From Castellaniella daejeonensis (GTDB lineage: Bacteria > Pseudomonadota > Gammaproteobacteria > Burkholderiales > Burkholderiaceae_B): a stretch of DNA of 64,000 nucleotides. The notes under the pieces were generated by a model. It made no database searches. It saw only the letters and a program-made list of their open reading frames with translations, and was not told where the DNA came from. Each line of letters opens with the position of its first letter. Positions within the stretch are counted from its first letter, which is position 1. The stretch is from positions 62,001 to 126,000 of the forward strand of contig NZ_BAAAFN010000008.1 of the NCBI RefSeq assembly GCF_039523555.1, read 5' to 3'. The translations under genes were made by a program, and so were the position numbers. Shown here one piece after another: positions 11,386 to 19,991 of this stretch.

Positions 11386-12225
11386 TCAGCCATCCAGCCG
11401 GACGGTCTTGGCCTCGACACGGCCGCGCAGCCATTCCAGGGCCAGCAGCAGGGCGGTCGAGAACAGGATCAGGATGGTCGCCACGGCGGCGATCACCGGA
11501 CTGATGTTCTCGCGGATGCCGGTGAACATCTGGCGCGGCAGGGTGACCTGCTCGGGCCCCGCCAGGAACAGCGTGATGACGATTTCGTCGAAGGCCGTGG
11601 CGAAGGCGAACAGGGCGCCCGCGATGACGCCCGGGGCGATGATGGGCAGCGTCACCCGGAAGAAAGTCTGCACGGGGCCCGCGCCCAGGCTGTAGCTGGC
11701 GCGCAGCAGATTGGGGTCGAAGCCCTGCAGCGTCGCCGACACGGTGGTGACCACGAAGGGCGCGCCGATCGCGGCCAGGGCCAGGATCAGGCCGGTATAG
11801 CTGTTGGCCAGGCCGTAGGGTGCGAAGAACAGGTAGATGCCCAGGCCGGTCACCACCAGCGGCACGATCATCGGCGAGATCAGCACGGCCATCAGCAACC
11901 CCTTGCCGCGGAATTCGACCCGGTGCAGGCCGGCCGCGGCCAGGGTGCCCAGGACGGTGGCCAGCAGGGTGGCGGCGGGGGCGATGATGAAGCTGTTGGC
12001 CGTGGCGCGGGCCCATTCGTCCGAATGGAACAGAGTCTCGTACCAGCGCAGCGAGAACGATTGGATCGGATAGAGCAGCAACGAGCTCTGGTTGAACGAC
12101 AGCGGCACGATCACCAGGATCGGCAGCAGCAGGAACAGCAGGATCAACGCGCACAGGATGCGCAGCGTGTAGTGCCAGGCGCGTTCGCCGGGGGACAGGT
12201 AGGGCGGTAATTCGGTCTTGAACAT
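11386..12225 (-). CDS. ABC transporter permease, PotC/YdcV type
   Basis: This is an inner-membrane permease of a spermidine/putrescine/GABA-family importer. The 279 residues have about six membrane segments (first at 22-43, ILCALILLFLLLPILVIVPL) and the EAA-type cytoplasmic loop for the ATPase (LLRASYSLGAGPVQTFFRVTLPIIAPGVIAG). It is last in a minus-strand operon gabT-potA-potD-potB-potC and lies 20 bases after the other permease. The substrate is inferred from the neighbours: two omega-aminotransferases and a MocR regulator suggest GABA or putrescine. Confidence 0.88.
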   Translation of the reverse strand: MFKTELPPYLSPGERAWHYTLRILCALILLFLLLPILVIVPLSFNQSSLLLYPIQSFSLRWYETLFHSDEWARATANSFIIAPAATLLATVLGTLAAAGLHRVEFRGKGLLMAVLISPMIVPLVVTGLGIYLFFAPYGLANSYTGLILALAAIGAPFVVTTVSATLQGFDPNLLRASYSLGAGPVQTFFRVTLPIIAPGVIAGALFAFATAFDEIVITLFLAGPEQVTLPRQMFTGIRENISPVIAAVATILILFSTALLLALEWLRGRVEAKTVRLDG

Positions 12226-12245
12226 GGTCTCTTTGCCTGCCGTTG

Positions 12246-13481
12246 CTAGTTCAGTGCCAGTTCCCTGCCGGAGATCCTGCGGTACAGGCCGTAGAGCAGC
12301 AGGGTGGCCGCCAGCAGGATCAGGCCGAGCGCGCTGGCCATGCCCCAGTTGATGGTCTGGTTGGTGAAGTATGCGACGTAGTAGCTGATCATCTGATCGC
12401 CGGCGCCGCCCAGCAGGGCGGGCGTGATGTAGTAGCCGATGGCGATGATGAACACCAGCAGCGAGCCGGCCGCGATCCCGGGGTAGGTCTGCGGCACGTA
12501 CACGCGCCAGAAGGCGGCGAAGGGGTGGCTGCCCAGGGAAATGGCGGCACGCTGGTAGCTGGGCGGCACGGACTGCATGACGCTGTACAGGGGCAGCACC
12601 ATGAAGGGCAGCAGGATGTGGACCATGGCGATGTAGACGCCCAGGCGGTTGAACAGCAGCGGCAGGGGGTCCGAGATCAGGCCCAGGCCGCCCAGGGCGC
12701 TGTTGATCAGGCCTTCGCGCTGCAGTAGCACCACCCAGGCTGCGATGCGCACCAGCACCGAGGTCCAGAAAGGAATCAGGACGCAGATCAGGATCAGGTT
12801 GGCGTGCCGCTTGGGCAGGCGCGTGATCCAGTAGGCCAGGGGATAGCCCAGCACGAGAGTGACCAGGGTGACCACCAGACTGATGACGAAAGTGCGCGAG
12901 AAGATTTCCTGGAATGCCGAGGTATTGGGGGGCACGGCCACCACATGGCCATTGGCGTCGAGCTTCAGGTCGAGCGAGGCCAGCAGGTAGTAGGGTGTCC
13001 AGGCGCGGTCGTTGCTTGCGATGACGGCCCAGTAGGCGGGCTCCGTCCAGCGCTTGTCCAGGGCGGTGATCTGGGCGCGGGCATCGGCATCGTCGGCCGC
13101 TTCGATCGGCATGCGCCGCAGGGTCTTGAAGATCAGCGAGCGGTAGCCGGAGATTTCATAGTTCAGGCGCCGGGCGAGTTCGCCCGCGGCGGGGGTGTTC
13201 TTGGCGTGTTCCAGGTCTTGTGCCAGCGCGCGGAAAGCAGCGTCCGGGGGTTCGGAACTGCCGTCCCAGCCGGACAGGGCCTGCAGGGTGCGGGGCAGGG
13301 TTTCGATGACTTCGGGGTTGTCGGCCGCGCGGGTCAGCAGGGCGGCGATCGGAATCACGAAAACCGCCAGCAGGAACAGGGCCAGCGGTCCGACCAGCAG
13401 GAGCGCGCGCCATGTCCTGCGCCGCTGCGCCGCTTGCATCGCACGCCGGATGGCGGCGGGATCGTCGAAGGTCGTGTCCAT
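12246..13481 (-). CDS. ABC transporter permease, PotB/PotH type with large periplasmic loop
   Basis: This is the second permease of the importer. The 411 residues are long for PotB (about 280-320) because about 120 extra residues sit between the first membrane segment (about 28-50) and the second (about 190-215). This insertion (ARAADNPEVIETLPRTLQALSG to YLLASLDLKLDANGHVVAV) should be periplasmic and occurs in YdcU-like subfamilies. The EAA loop is YQRAAISLGSHPFAAFWRVYVPQTYPGIAAG. It lies between the binding protein and the PotC-type gene in one operon. Confidence 0.88.
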   Translation of the reverse strand: MDTTFDDPAAIRRAMQAAQRRRTWRALLLVGPLALFLLAVFVIPIAALLTRAADNPEVIETLPRTLQALSGWDGSSEPPDAAFRALAQDLEHAKNTPAAGELARRLNYEISGYRSLIFKTLRRMPIEAADDADARAQITALDKRWTEPAYWAVIASNDRAWTPYYLLASLDLKLDANGHVVAVPPNTSAFQEIFSRTFVISLVVTLVTLVLGYPLAYWITRLPKRHANLILICVLIPFWTSVLVRIAAWVVLLQREGLINSALGGLGLISDPLPLLFNRLGVYIAMVHILLPFMVLPLYSVMQSVPPSYQRAAISLGSHPFAAFWRVYVPQTYPGIAAGSLLVFIIAIGYYITPALLGGAGDQMISYYVAYFTNQTINWGMASALGLILLAATLLLYGLYRRISGRELALN

Positions 13482-13537
13482 GGCGGGTTTCCTCGGATGG
13501 TCGGAAGGGGGCCGGCATGGCGCCGGCCCCAGCCTGA

Positions 13538-14581
13538 TCAGCGGGCGGCCCAGGCCGTGAAGCGCTGTTCGAGTTCTTCACCGTGGTCGGTCCAGAACTC
13601 CAGGTCGTTGAACAGGGCGTTGCGGGCGTTGGCCGGAGAGTTGGGCACGTTGGCCAGAACGTCGGGCTTGAGCATGCCGATGGCTTCCTTGCTGATCGGC
13701 CCGTAGGCGATGTGCTGGGAATAGGCGGCCTGCGCCTTGGGCGAACTGGCATAGCGGATGAACTCGATGGCCTGGTCCTTGTTCGGCGAGCCGACCGGGA
13801 TCACCCAGTAGTCGAAGTCATAGACGCTCTGGTTCCAGACGACCTTCAGGGGCCGGCCTTCGCGCTGCGCCGCATCGATGCGGCCATTGTAGGCCGCGGA
13901 CATGACGACGTCGCCGGCGCTCAGCATCTGCGGCGGCTGCGCGCCCGCTTCCCACCACTGGACGTAGGGCTTGATCTCGTCGAGCTTCTTGAAGGCGCGG
14001 TCCACGCCTTCGGGAGTCGCCAGGACCTTGTAGACGTCCTGCGGCGGCACGCCGTCGGCCATCAGGGCGAATTCGACGTTGTAGTGCGCGCCCTTGCGCA
14101 GACCGCGCTTGCCGGGGAATTTCTTCACGTCCCAGAAGTCGGCCCAGCCGGTGGGTGGCGTCTTCAGGGTTTCGGCGTTGTAGGCCAGGACCGTGGACCA
14201 CACGAAGGTGCCCACGCCACAGTATTTCAGGGCGCCGCGCACCAGGTCGCCCTTGTTCAGGATCGAACTCCAGTCGACGTTCTCGTACAGGCCTTCCTCG
14301 CAGCCGCGGCCCAGGTCGCCGGTCTCGACCTCGACGGCGTCCCAGACGACGTTCTTGGACTGGACCATGGCCTTGACCTTGGCCTGTTCACCATTGTAGG
14401 CGACGGGGATGACTTTCTTGCCGGTTTCTTTCTCGAAGGGCTGGATGAAGGCGGCGTTCTGGGCATCGCCGTTGGCGCCGCCGAAGTTCACGACCGTCAG
14501 GTCGCGTGCATGGGACGGCGCCTGGGCGAAGGCCAGGGGAACAGCGAGCGCCAGGGCCGTCAGCAGGGGTTGGGTTTTCAT
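13538..14581 (-). CDS. Periplasmic substrate-binding protein, PotD/YdcS type
   Basis: This protein captures the substrate in the periplasm for the ABC importer. The 347 residues begin with a signal peptide (1-25, cut after PSHA) and continue with the PotD-like DLTVVNFGGANGDAQNAAFIQPFEKETG. ATG 14581 is preceded by AGGAGACACATC, a strong ribosome binding site, so the longer open frame is not used. It lies 28 bases after the ATPase gene. Extracellular solute-binding family 1 covers polyamines, GABA and other amines; the ligand cannot be read from sequence, and GABA/putrescine is inferred from context. Confidence 0.9.
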   Translation of the reverse strand: MKTQPLLTALALAVPLAFAQAPSHARDLTVVNFGGANGDAQNAAFIQPFEKETGKKVIPVAYNGEQAKVKAMVQSKNVVWDAVEVETGDLGRGCEEGLYENVDWSSILNKGDLVRGALKYCGVGTFVWSTVLAYNAETLKTPPTGWADFWDVKKFPGKRGLRKGAHYNVEFALMADGVPPQDVYKVLATPEGVDRAFKKLDEIKPYVQWWEAGAQPPQMLSAGDVVMSAAYNGRIDAAQREGRPLKVVWNQSVYDFDYWVIPVGSPNKDQAIEFIRYASSPKAQAAYSQHIAYGPISKEAIGMLKPDVLANVPNSPANARNALFNDLEFWTDHGEELEQRFTAWAAR

Positions 14582-14609
14582 GATGTGTCTCCTGTGTTTT
14601 GGTGTGGGG

Positions 14610-15701
14610 TCAGGGGAGGAAGACGCGGACATGCCCGGGGTCGACCCGCAGGGGAATGCGGGCTCCCGGAGCGTGCGCCCTGGCGTCCGCGGCCAGGGGC
14701 ATCTTGACGAAGAAAGTGGCGCCGCCGTCGAGGCGGCAGCGCAGGCGGACGTGGTCGCCGAAGTAGACTTCATCGACCGCCTGCGCCTGGAAGACGTTGG
14801 CGCCGTCCGGACCCGCGGGCAGGATGCGTTCCGGGCGCATCGCCACGACGCAGGGGGCGCCGGCCGACAGGCCCTGGACATTGAGCCCGCGCAGCTGCGT
14901 GCCGCCCGCCAGGTCGACCAGGCACAGGTCGCCTTCGATGGCGCGCACGGTGCCCTCGAACTGGTTGCTGTCGCCCACGAAGCCGGCCACGAAGCGGTTG
15001 CACGGCGTTTCGTACAGCGTGTCGGCGGCACAGACCTGCTGGATGACGCCCTGGTTGAACACCGCGATGCGGTTGCTCATGGTCAGGGCCTCGCTCTGGT
15101 CGTGGGTGACGTAGACGAATGTGATGCCCAGCTGCCGGTGCAGCGACTTGAGCTCGAGCTGCATGTGTTCGCGCAGCTGCTTGTCCAGCGCGCCCAGCGG
15201 TTCGTCCATGAGGACGATCTTGGGCTGGAAGACCAGGGCGCGTGCCAGGGCGATGCGCTGCTGCTGGCCGCCCGAGAGCTGGGCGGGGTAGCGTTTGGCG
15301 AAGTCCTGCATCTGCACCATGGAAAGGGCTTCCTTGATGCGCTGCGCGCGTTGCCCGGCGGGCATCTTGCGGACCTTCAGGGGATATTCCAGGTTGCGCT
15401 CGACCGTCATGTGGGGAAACAGCGCGTAATTCTGGAACACCATGCCCAGGTTGCGGTGGTGGGGCGGGACGTCGTTCAGGCGGCGTCCTTCGAGCAGGAT
15501 GTCTCCCCGGGTGGGGGATTCGAAGCCGGCGAGCATCATCAGGCAGGTGGTCTTGCCCGACCCGGAAGGGCCGAGCAGGGACAGGAATTCACCCGAATGG
15601 ATGTCCAGATTGAGGTCGCGGACGACCAGATGGCTGCCATCGTAGGACTTCTGGACACCCTGGAATCGGACCAGGGGCTCGGGGGCGGGAACTGCGGACA
15701 T
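14610..15701 (-). CDS. ABC transporter ATP-binding protein, PotA type
   Basis: This is the cytoplasmic ATPase of the amine importer. The 363 residues show Walker A GPSGSGKT at 44-51, Q-loop in MVFQNYALFPHMT, signature LSGGQQQR, Walker B IVLMDEP, H-loop THDQ, and a C-terminal TOBE domain (from about 270). ATG 15701 was chosen because GGAGG lies 8 bases upstream and the protein then begins like other PotA proteins; the frame is open 34 codons further. It follows gabT by 49 bases and precedes the binding-protein gene. Confidence 0.93.
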   Translation of the reverse strand: MSAVPAPEPLVRFQGVQKSYDGSHLVVRDLNLDIHSGEFLSLLGPSGSGKTTCLMMLAGFESPTRGDILLEGRRLNDVPPHHRNLGMVFQNYALFPHMTVERNLEYPLKVRKMPAGQRAQRIKEALSMVQMQDFAKRYPAQLSGGQQQRIALARALVFQPKIVLMDEPLGALDKQLREHMQLELKSLHRQLGITFVYVTHDQSEALTMSNRIAVFNQGVIQQVCAADTLYETPCNRFVAGFVGDSNQFEGTVRAIEGDLCLVDLAGGTQLRGLNVQGLSAGAPCVVAMRPERILPAGPDGANVFQAQAVDEVYFGDHVRLRCRLDGGATFFVKMPLAADARAHAPGARIPLRVDPGHVRVFLP

Positions 15702-15750
15702 CGGGGGCAACCTCCGGATGCGGATGGACGGGATACAGCCGGCGAAAACC

Positions 15751-17013
15751 TCAGGCGGCCATGGCTTCCCTGAGGATAGCCAGACCTTCCTCCAGCAGGC
15801 CATCGGGGATTGTCAGGGGGAAGAGGAACCGGATCACCTGGCCATAGGCGCCGCAGGTGAGCAGGACCAGTCCGCGCTCCAGGGCGCGGTGCTGGATGCG
15901 GGCGGCGGTGTCCGGGTCGGGCCGGCCGTCGGGGTGGCGGAATTCGGCGGCGATCATGGAGCCCAGGCCGCGGATATCGGCCATGTGCGGGTGCGCAAAG
16001 CCGGCCAGTGCCTGGCGCAGGCGCAGGCCCAGGGATTCGGCGCGCGCAACCAGCCCTTCTTCGTCGATCACGTCCAGCACCGCCAGAGCGGCGGCGATGG
16101 CCAGCGGATTGCCCGCGTAGGTGCCGCCCAGGGATCCGCGCGGTGCGGCGTCCATCAGTTCGGCACGGCCGCAGACGCCGGACAGGGGCATGCCGCCCGC
16201 CAGGCTCTTGGCCATCGTGATCAGGTCGGGGGTCACGTTCGAGTGCTCGATGGCGAACATCCTGCCGGTACGGGCGAAACCGGTCTGGACCTCGTCGACG
16301 ATGAGCAGGATGCCATGGGCGTCGCAGCGCTCGCGCAGCGCGCGCAGGAGTTCGGGCGGAGCGACGTTGAAGCCGCCTTCGCCCTGGACCGGCTCGATGA
16401 CGATGGCCGCCACCCGGTTCGGGCTGATGTCGGCCTTGAACAGCAGGTCCAGCGCCCGCAGGGAGTCCTGCACGGTGATGCCGTCCAGCCGGCTGGGGAA
16501 GGGGATGTGGTAGACCTCGGCTGGCAGCGGGCCGAAATCCTGCTTGTAGGGGGCAACCTTGCCGGTCAGGGCCATGCCCATGAACGTGCGGCCGTGGAAC
16601 GCGCCGGAAAAAGCCACGATTCCGGTGCGTCCGGTGGCGGCGCGGGCGATCTTGACGGCGTTTTCCAGGGCTTCGGCGCCGGTCGTGAAGAAGGCGGTCT
16701 TCTTGCGGTGGTCGCCGGGCGTCAGGCGGTTGATGCGCTCGGCCAGTTCCACGTAGGAGCCGTAGGGCGCGACCTGGAAGGCGGTGTGGGTGAAGGCGTC
16801 CAGCTGCGCCCGGACCGCCTCGACGAGGCGGGGATGGCGGTGGCCGGTATTGGCCACGGCGATGCCCGCGGCGAAGTCGATGTAGCGCCGGCCTTCCACG
16901 TCCCACAGCTCGGCGTTCGATGCGCGTTCGGCGTAGAAATCGCAGGCAATGCCGATGCCGTCGGGAACGGCCGCGTTCTTGCGGGCCTGCCAGTCCTGGT
17001 TGCGTTGCGTCAT
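15751..17013 (-). CDS. gabT: 4-aminobutyrate aminotransferase
   Basis: This PLP enzyme converts GABA plus 2-oxoglutarate to succinic semialdehyde plus glutamate. The 420 residues have the class III aminotransferase pattern: TTGAEALENAVKIAR, AFHGRTFMGMALTGK, PLP-binding Asp240 in LLIVDEVQTGFARTG and catalytic Lys269 in MAKSLAGGMP. Start ATG 17013 has GGAGAC upstream. It is the first gene of the operon with the ABC importer and is divergent from a MocR regulator, matching a GABA uptake-and-degradation unit. No succinic semialdehyde dehydrogenase gene is in the window. Confidence 0.93.
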   Translation of the reverse strand: MTQRNQDWQARKNAAVPDGIGIACDFYAERASNAELWDVEGRRYIDFAAGIAVANTGHRHPRLVEAVRAQLDAFTHTAFQVAPYGSYVELAERINRLTPGDHRKKTAFFTTGAEALENAVKIARAATGRTGIVAFSGAFHGRTFMGMALTGKVAPYKQDFGPLPAEVYHIPFPSRLDGITVQDSLRALDLLFKADISPNRVAAIVIEPVQGEGGFNVAPPELLRALRERCDAHGILLIVDEVQTGFARTGRMFAIEHSNVTPDLITMAKSLAGGMPLSGVCGRAELMDAAPRGSLGGTYAGNPLAIAAALAVLDVIDEEGLVARAESLGLRLRQALAGFAHPHMADIRGLGSMIAAEFRHPDGRPDPDTAARIQHRALERGLVLLTCGAYGQVIRFLFPLTIPDGLLEEGLAILREAMAA

Positions 17014-17058
17014 GCTTGTCTCCTGTCCGGGCGGGTGTTTCCGCTCCGCTTTTTTTTC

Positions 17059-17084
17059 ACTATACTGATCTTTTGGTTTGTCAA
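17059..17084 (-). promoter_or_regulatory. Candidate activator-dependent gabT promoter
   Basis: On the minus strand a perfect TTGACA (17079-17084) and TATAGT (17059-17064, 5/6) are only 14 bases apart, too close for efficient unaided transcription. Short spacing is typical of promoters that need an activator, and MocR/GabR proteins activate gabT in other bacteria. The 105-base divergent gap is AT-rich relative to the genes. Confidence 0.45.
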
Positions 17085-17118
17085 ATAGATCCATTTCTGT
17101 AAATTTAATGGGGCCAAT

Positions 17119-18606
17119 TTGGAAGCATTCATTCTCTCTGAATGGTTGCAACAGCACTTCGCTCCCAGCGATGATAGTCCTGCTTATCATCGCTTGTATC
17201 GACTGATCTGTAGAGCCATTCTGGAAGGCCGCCTGGCCGCAGGTGCGCGCCTGCCTTCGACGCGCGACCTGGCGGCCGAGCTGGGCATTGCGCGCAATAC
17301 GGTCCTGCAGGTCTACGACCAACTGGCCGAGGAAGGCTACGTGAATGCGGGGGTCGGGCGCGGCACCTATGTCGAAGACATCCGCCTCGATCTGCTGGAG
17401 CCGGCCATCGACGCCGACAAGGACGACCCGGCCGCCGCGCTTGCCGCAGCCGGGCACGATCTGTCGCACCGCGGACGCCGGCTGGTATCGGGCCTGGGCT
17501 TCTCCAACCGCCAGGCGGGCGCCTTCATGCCCGGCATCCCGGACGTGCGCGAATTCCCCCTGAAGACCTGGTCCCGCATCCAGAACCGGCAGTGGCGCTC
17601 GGGTCCCTGGGATCTGATGCGCTATGCCCCGGCCGGGGGCTACGGCCCGCTGCGGCAGGCGATTTCCGACTATCTGGGCAGCGTGCGCTCCGTGCGCAGC
17701 ACGGCCCAGCAGGTGGTGATGACCACCGGCATCCACCAGGGCATCGACGTGGCTGCGCGGCTGCTGTGCGATCCGGGCGACACCGTCTGGATCGAGGAAC
17801 CCGCCTACTGGGGCGTGCGCAACCTGCTGACGTCCTCCGGGCTGAATCTGGTGCCGATCCGCGTGGACGACGAGGGCATCTGGCCGGGCGAGGCCGAACG
17901 GGCCCGCCCGCCCAGGCTGATCGTGGTGGCGCCGTCGCACCAGTATCCGCTGGGCATGGTCATGAGCCTGGCGCGGCGGCACATGCTGCTGGACTACGCG
18001 CGCCAGTTCTCGTGCTGGATTCTGGAAGACGACTACGACAGCGAGTTCCGCTACGACACGCGGCCGCTCTCGTCCCTGCAGGGCATGGACGAAGCGGGCC
18101 GCGTCCTGTATGCGGGCAGCTTCAGCAAGACCCTGTGCCCCGGCCTGCGGGTCGGCTTCCTGGTCGTGCCCCAGACACTGGCCGGCGCCTTTGCCGATTC
18201 GGTGGCGGAGCTCTATCGCGAGGGCAACATGATGACCCACGCGGTGCTGGCGGACTTCATCCGCGAGGGGCATCTCAGTTCCCACATCCGCCGCGTGCGC
18301 CGGCGTTACGCGGAACGCCGGGATTGCCTGATCGAGGAAATCCGCCGGCACTTCGGGGATGCGCTGGACGTCGTCGGGGGCGAGGCGGGACTGCACCTGA
18401 TCCTGGCGCTGCCCGACGGCGTGGACGACACCCTGGTCGTGCGCGATGCCCTGCAGGAAAACGTGGTCACACGCGCCCTGAGCACTTATTACACGGAGCG
18501 GGAGAATGCCCGCCCCGGCCTGTTGCTGGGTTATGCCGGGGTGACGCCCGATGAAATCCGGCCCGCCTTCGACACGCTTGCGCGTGTGATCGGCGCTTAC
18601 CTTTGA
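17119..18606 (+). CDS. MocR/GabR-family PLP-dependent transcriptional regulator
   Basis: MocR proteins fuse a GntR winged-helix DNA-binding domain to an aminotransferase-like PLP domain and usually control GABA, taurine or pyridoxine genes. The 495 residues show the wHTH at about 22-85 (LPSTRDLAAELGIARNTVLQVY) and a fold-type I domain from about 130 to the end, with the PLP lysine in YAGSFSKTLCPGLRVGF. The start is TTG, since no ATG or GTG fits before the wHTH; it has only a weak GGGG upstream, so the gene may be poorly translated or leaderless. It is divergent from gabT, so it probably regulates that operon and the aminotransferase gene just downstream. Confidence 0.9.
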   Translation: MEAFILSEWLQQHFAPSDDSPAYHRLYRLICRAILEGRLAAGARLPSTRDLAAELGIARNTVLQVYDQLAEEGYVNAGVGRGTYVEDIRLDLLEPAIDADKDDPAAALAAAGHDLSHRGRRLVSGLGFSNRQAGAFMPGIPDVREFPLKTWSRIQNRQWRSGPWDLMRYAPAGGYGPLRQAISDYLGSVRSVRSTAQQVVMTTGIHQGIDVAARLLCDPGDTVWIEEPAYWGVRNLLTSSGLNLVPIRVDDEGIWPGEAERARPPRLIVVAPSHQYPLGMVMSLARRHMLLDYARQFSCWILEDDYDSEFRYDTRPLSSLQGMDEAGRVLYAGSFSKTLCPGLRVGFLVVPQTLAGAFADSVAELYREGNMMTHAVLADFIREGHLSSHIRRVRRRYAERRDCLIEEIRRHFGDALDVVGGEAGLHLILALPDGVDDTLVVRDALQENVVTRALSTYYTERENARPGLLLGYAGVTPDEIRPAFDTLARVIGAYL

Positions 18607-18629
18607 CTTTCGGAACAAGGAACTCCGTC

Positions 18630-19991
18630 ATGACGACCCCCGACCATCTGGCGCACAGCGATGTCGCCTATCAGCTGCATGCCTACACCAATGCCCAGCG
18701 GCATCGCGAGGAGGGGCCCTGCATCATGGCCCGAGGCAGCGGCATCCATGTGTACGATACCGCGGGCAAGGAGTACATCGAGGGCATGGCGGGGCTGTGG
18801 AGCGTGGCCGTGGGCTTCAGCGAGCCCCGCCTGGCCGAAGCGGCGCGCCGCCAGATGGAATGCCTGCCCTTCTACCATACCTTCAGCCACAAATCGAACG
18901 TGCCTTCGATCGAGCTGGCGGAAAAACTGATCGGGCTGACGGGCGGGCGCATGGCCCAGGCCTTCTTCACCAATTCGGGGTCGGAGGCCAACGACACCAT
19001 CGTCAAGATGGTCTGGTACTACAACAATGCCCTGGGCCGGCCGGAAAAGAAAAAGATCATCGCCCGCCAGCGCGGCTACCATGGCGTGACGGTGGCCTCG
19101 GCCAGCCTGACGGGTCTGGCGGGCAACCACCGCAGCTTCGACCTGCCCCTGCCGCGCATCCTGCACACACGCTGCCCGCACTGGTACCGCGAAGGCCTGC
19201 CGGGCGAGTCCGAGACCGCGTTCGCGGATCGCCTTGCCGCCGAGCTGGAGGCATTGATCCTGGCCGAAGGGCCCGAGACGGTGGCGGCCTTCATCGGCGA
19301 GCCGGTCATGGGGGCGGGCGGGGTAGTCGTGCCGCCCGAGACCTACTGGTCCAAGGTGCAGGCGGTGTGCCGCAAGTACGACGTGCTGGTGATCGCCGAC
19401 GAGGTCATCACCGGTTTCGGCCGCACGGGGCGGATGTTCGCTTCCGACCTGTTCGGCATCGAGGCGGACTTCATGACGCTGTCCAAGCAGCTGACCTCCT
19501 CGTACCAGCCGCTGGCCGCAGTGCTGATGAACGAGCGCGTGGCGTCCGTGATCACGCGCCACAGCGGCGAACTGGGCACTTTCGGCCATGGCTACACCGC
19601 CAGCGGCCATCCGGTGGCGGCGGCCGTGGCGCTCGAGAACATCCGCATCATCGAGGAGCGCGGCCTGGTGGACAATGCCTCCGCGGCCGGGGCCGTGCTG
19701 CAGCGCCGGCTGCGGGAACTGGCGGACCATCCCCTGGTGGGCGAGGTGCGGGGCGTGGGGCTGATCGCGGCGGTGGAGCTGGTGGCCGACAAGGCATCGC
19801 GCGCGCCTTTCGATCCGGCGGGCAAGGCCGGTGCCCTGGCGGTGCGCCAGGCCCAGGACAACGGCCTGATCCTGCGCGGCATCCAGGACAGCGTGGCTTT
19901 CTGCCCGCCGCTGATCATCACCGAGGCGCAGGTCGAGACGCTGGCGGACCGCTTCGCGCAGTCGCTGGAGGAGACGGCGAAGAAGCTGTGA
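18630..19991 (+). CDS. Class III (omega-amino acid/polyamine:pyruvate) aminotransferase
   Basis: This PLP enzyme probably transaminates putrescine, GABA or beta-alanine with pyruvate. The 453 residues include GLWSVAVGFSEPRL, FYHTFSHKSN, FFTNSGSEANDTIVKM, RGYHGVTVASASLTG, Asp257 in IADEVITGFGRTGRMF and Lys286 in TLSKQLTSSYQPLAA, typical of the SpuC/omega-amino acid:pyruvate group. ATG 18630 has AAGGAA upstream. It starts 23 bases after the MocR gene. Its last 74 bases overlap the opposite-strand LysR gene tail-to-tail. The exact substrate is uncertain. Confidence 0.9.
   Translation: MTTPDHLAHSDVAYQLHAYTNAQRHREEGPCIMARGSGIHVYDTAGKEYIEGMAGLWSVAVGFSEPRLAEAARRQMECLPFYHTFSHKSNVPSIELAEKLIGLTGGRMAQAFFTNSGSEANDTIVKMVWYYNNALGRPEKKKIIARQRGYHGVTVASASLTGLAGNHRSFDLPLPRILHTRCPHWYREGLPGESETAFADRLAAELEALILAEGPETVAAFIGEPVMGAGGVVVPPETYWSKVQAVCRKYDVLVIADEVITGFGRTGRMFASDLFGIEADFMTLSKQLTSSYQPLAAVLMNERVASVITRHSGELGTFGHGYTASGHPVAAAVALENIRIIEERGLVDNASAAGAVLQRRLRELADHPLVGEVRGVGLIAAVELVADKASRAPFDPAGKAGALAVRQAQDNGLILRGIQDSVAFCPPLIITEAQVETLADRFAQSLEETAKKL

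Noticed and set aside
17014..18618. Minus-strand extension in front of gabT
   Set aside because: Antisense to the MocR gene; gabT has its own strong ribosome binding site at 17013.
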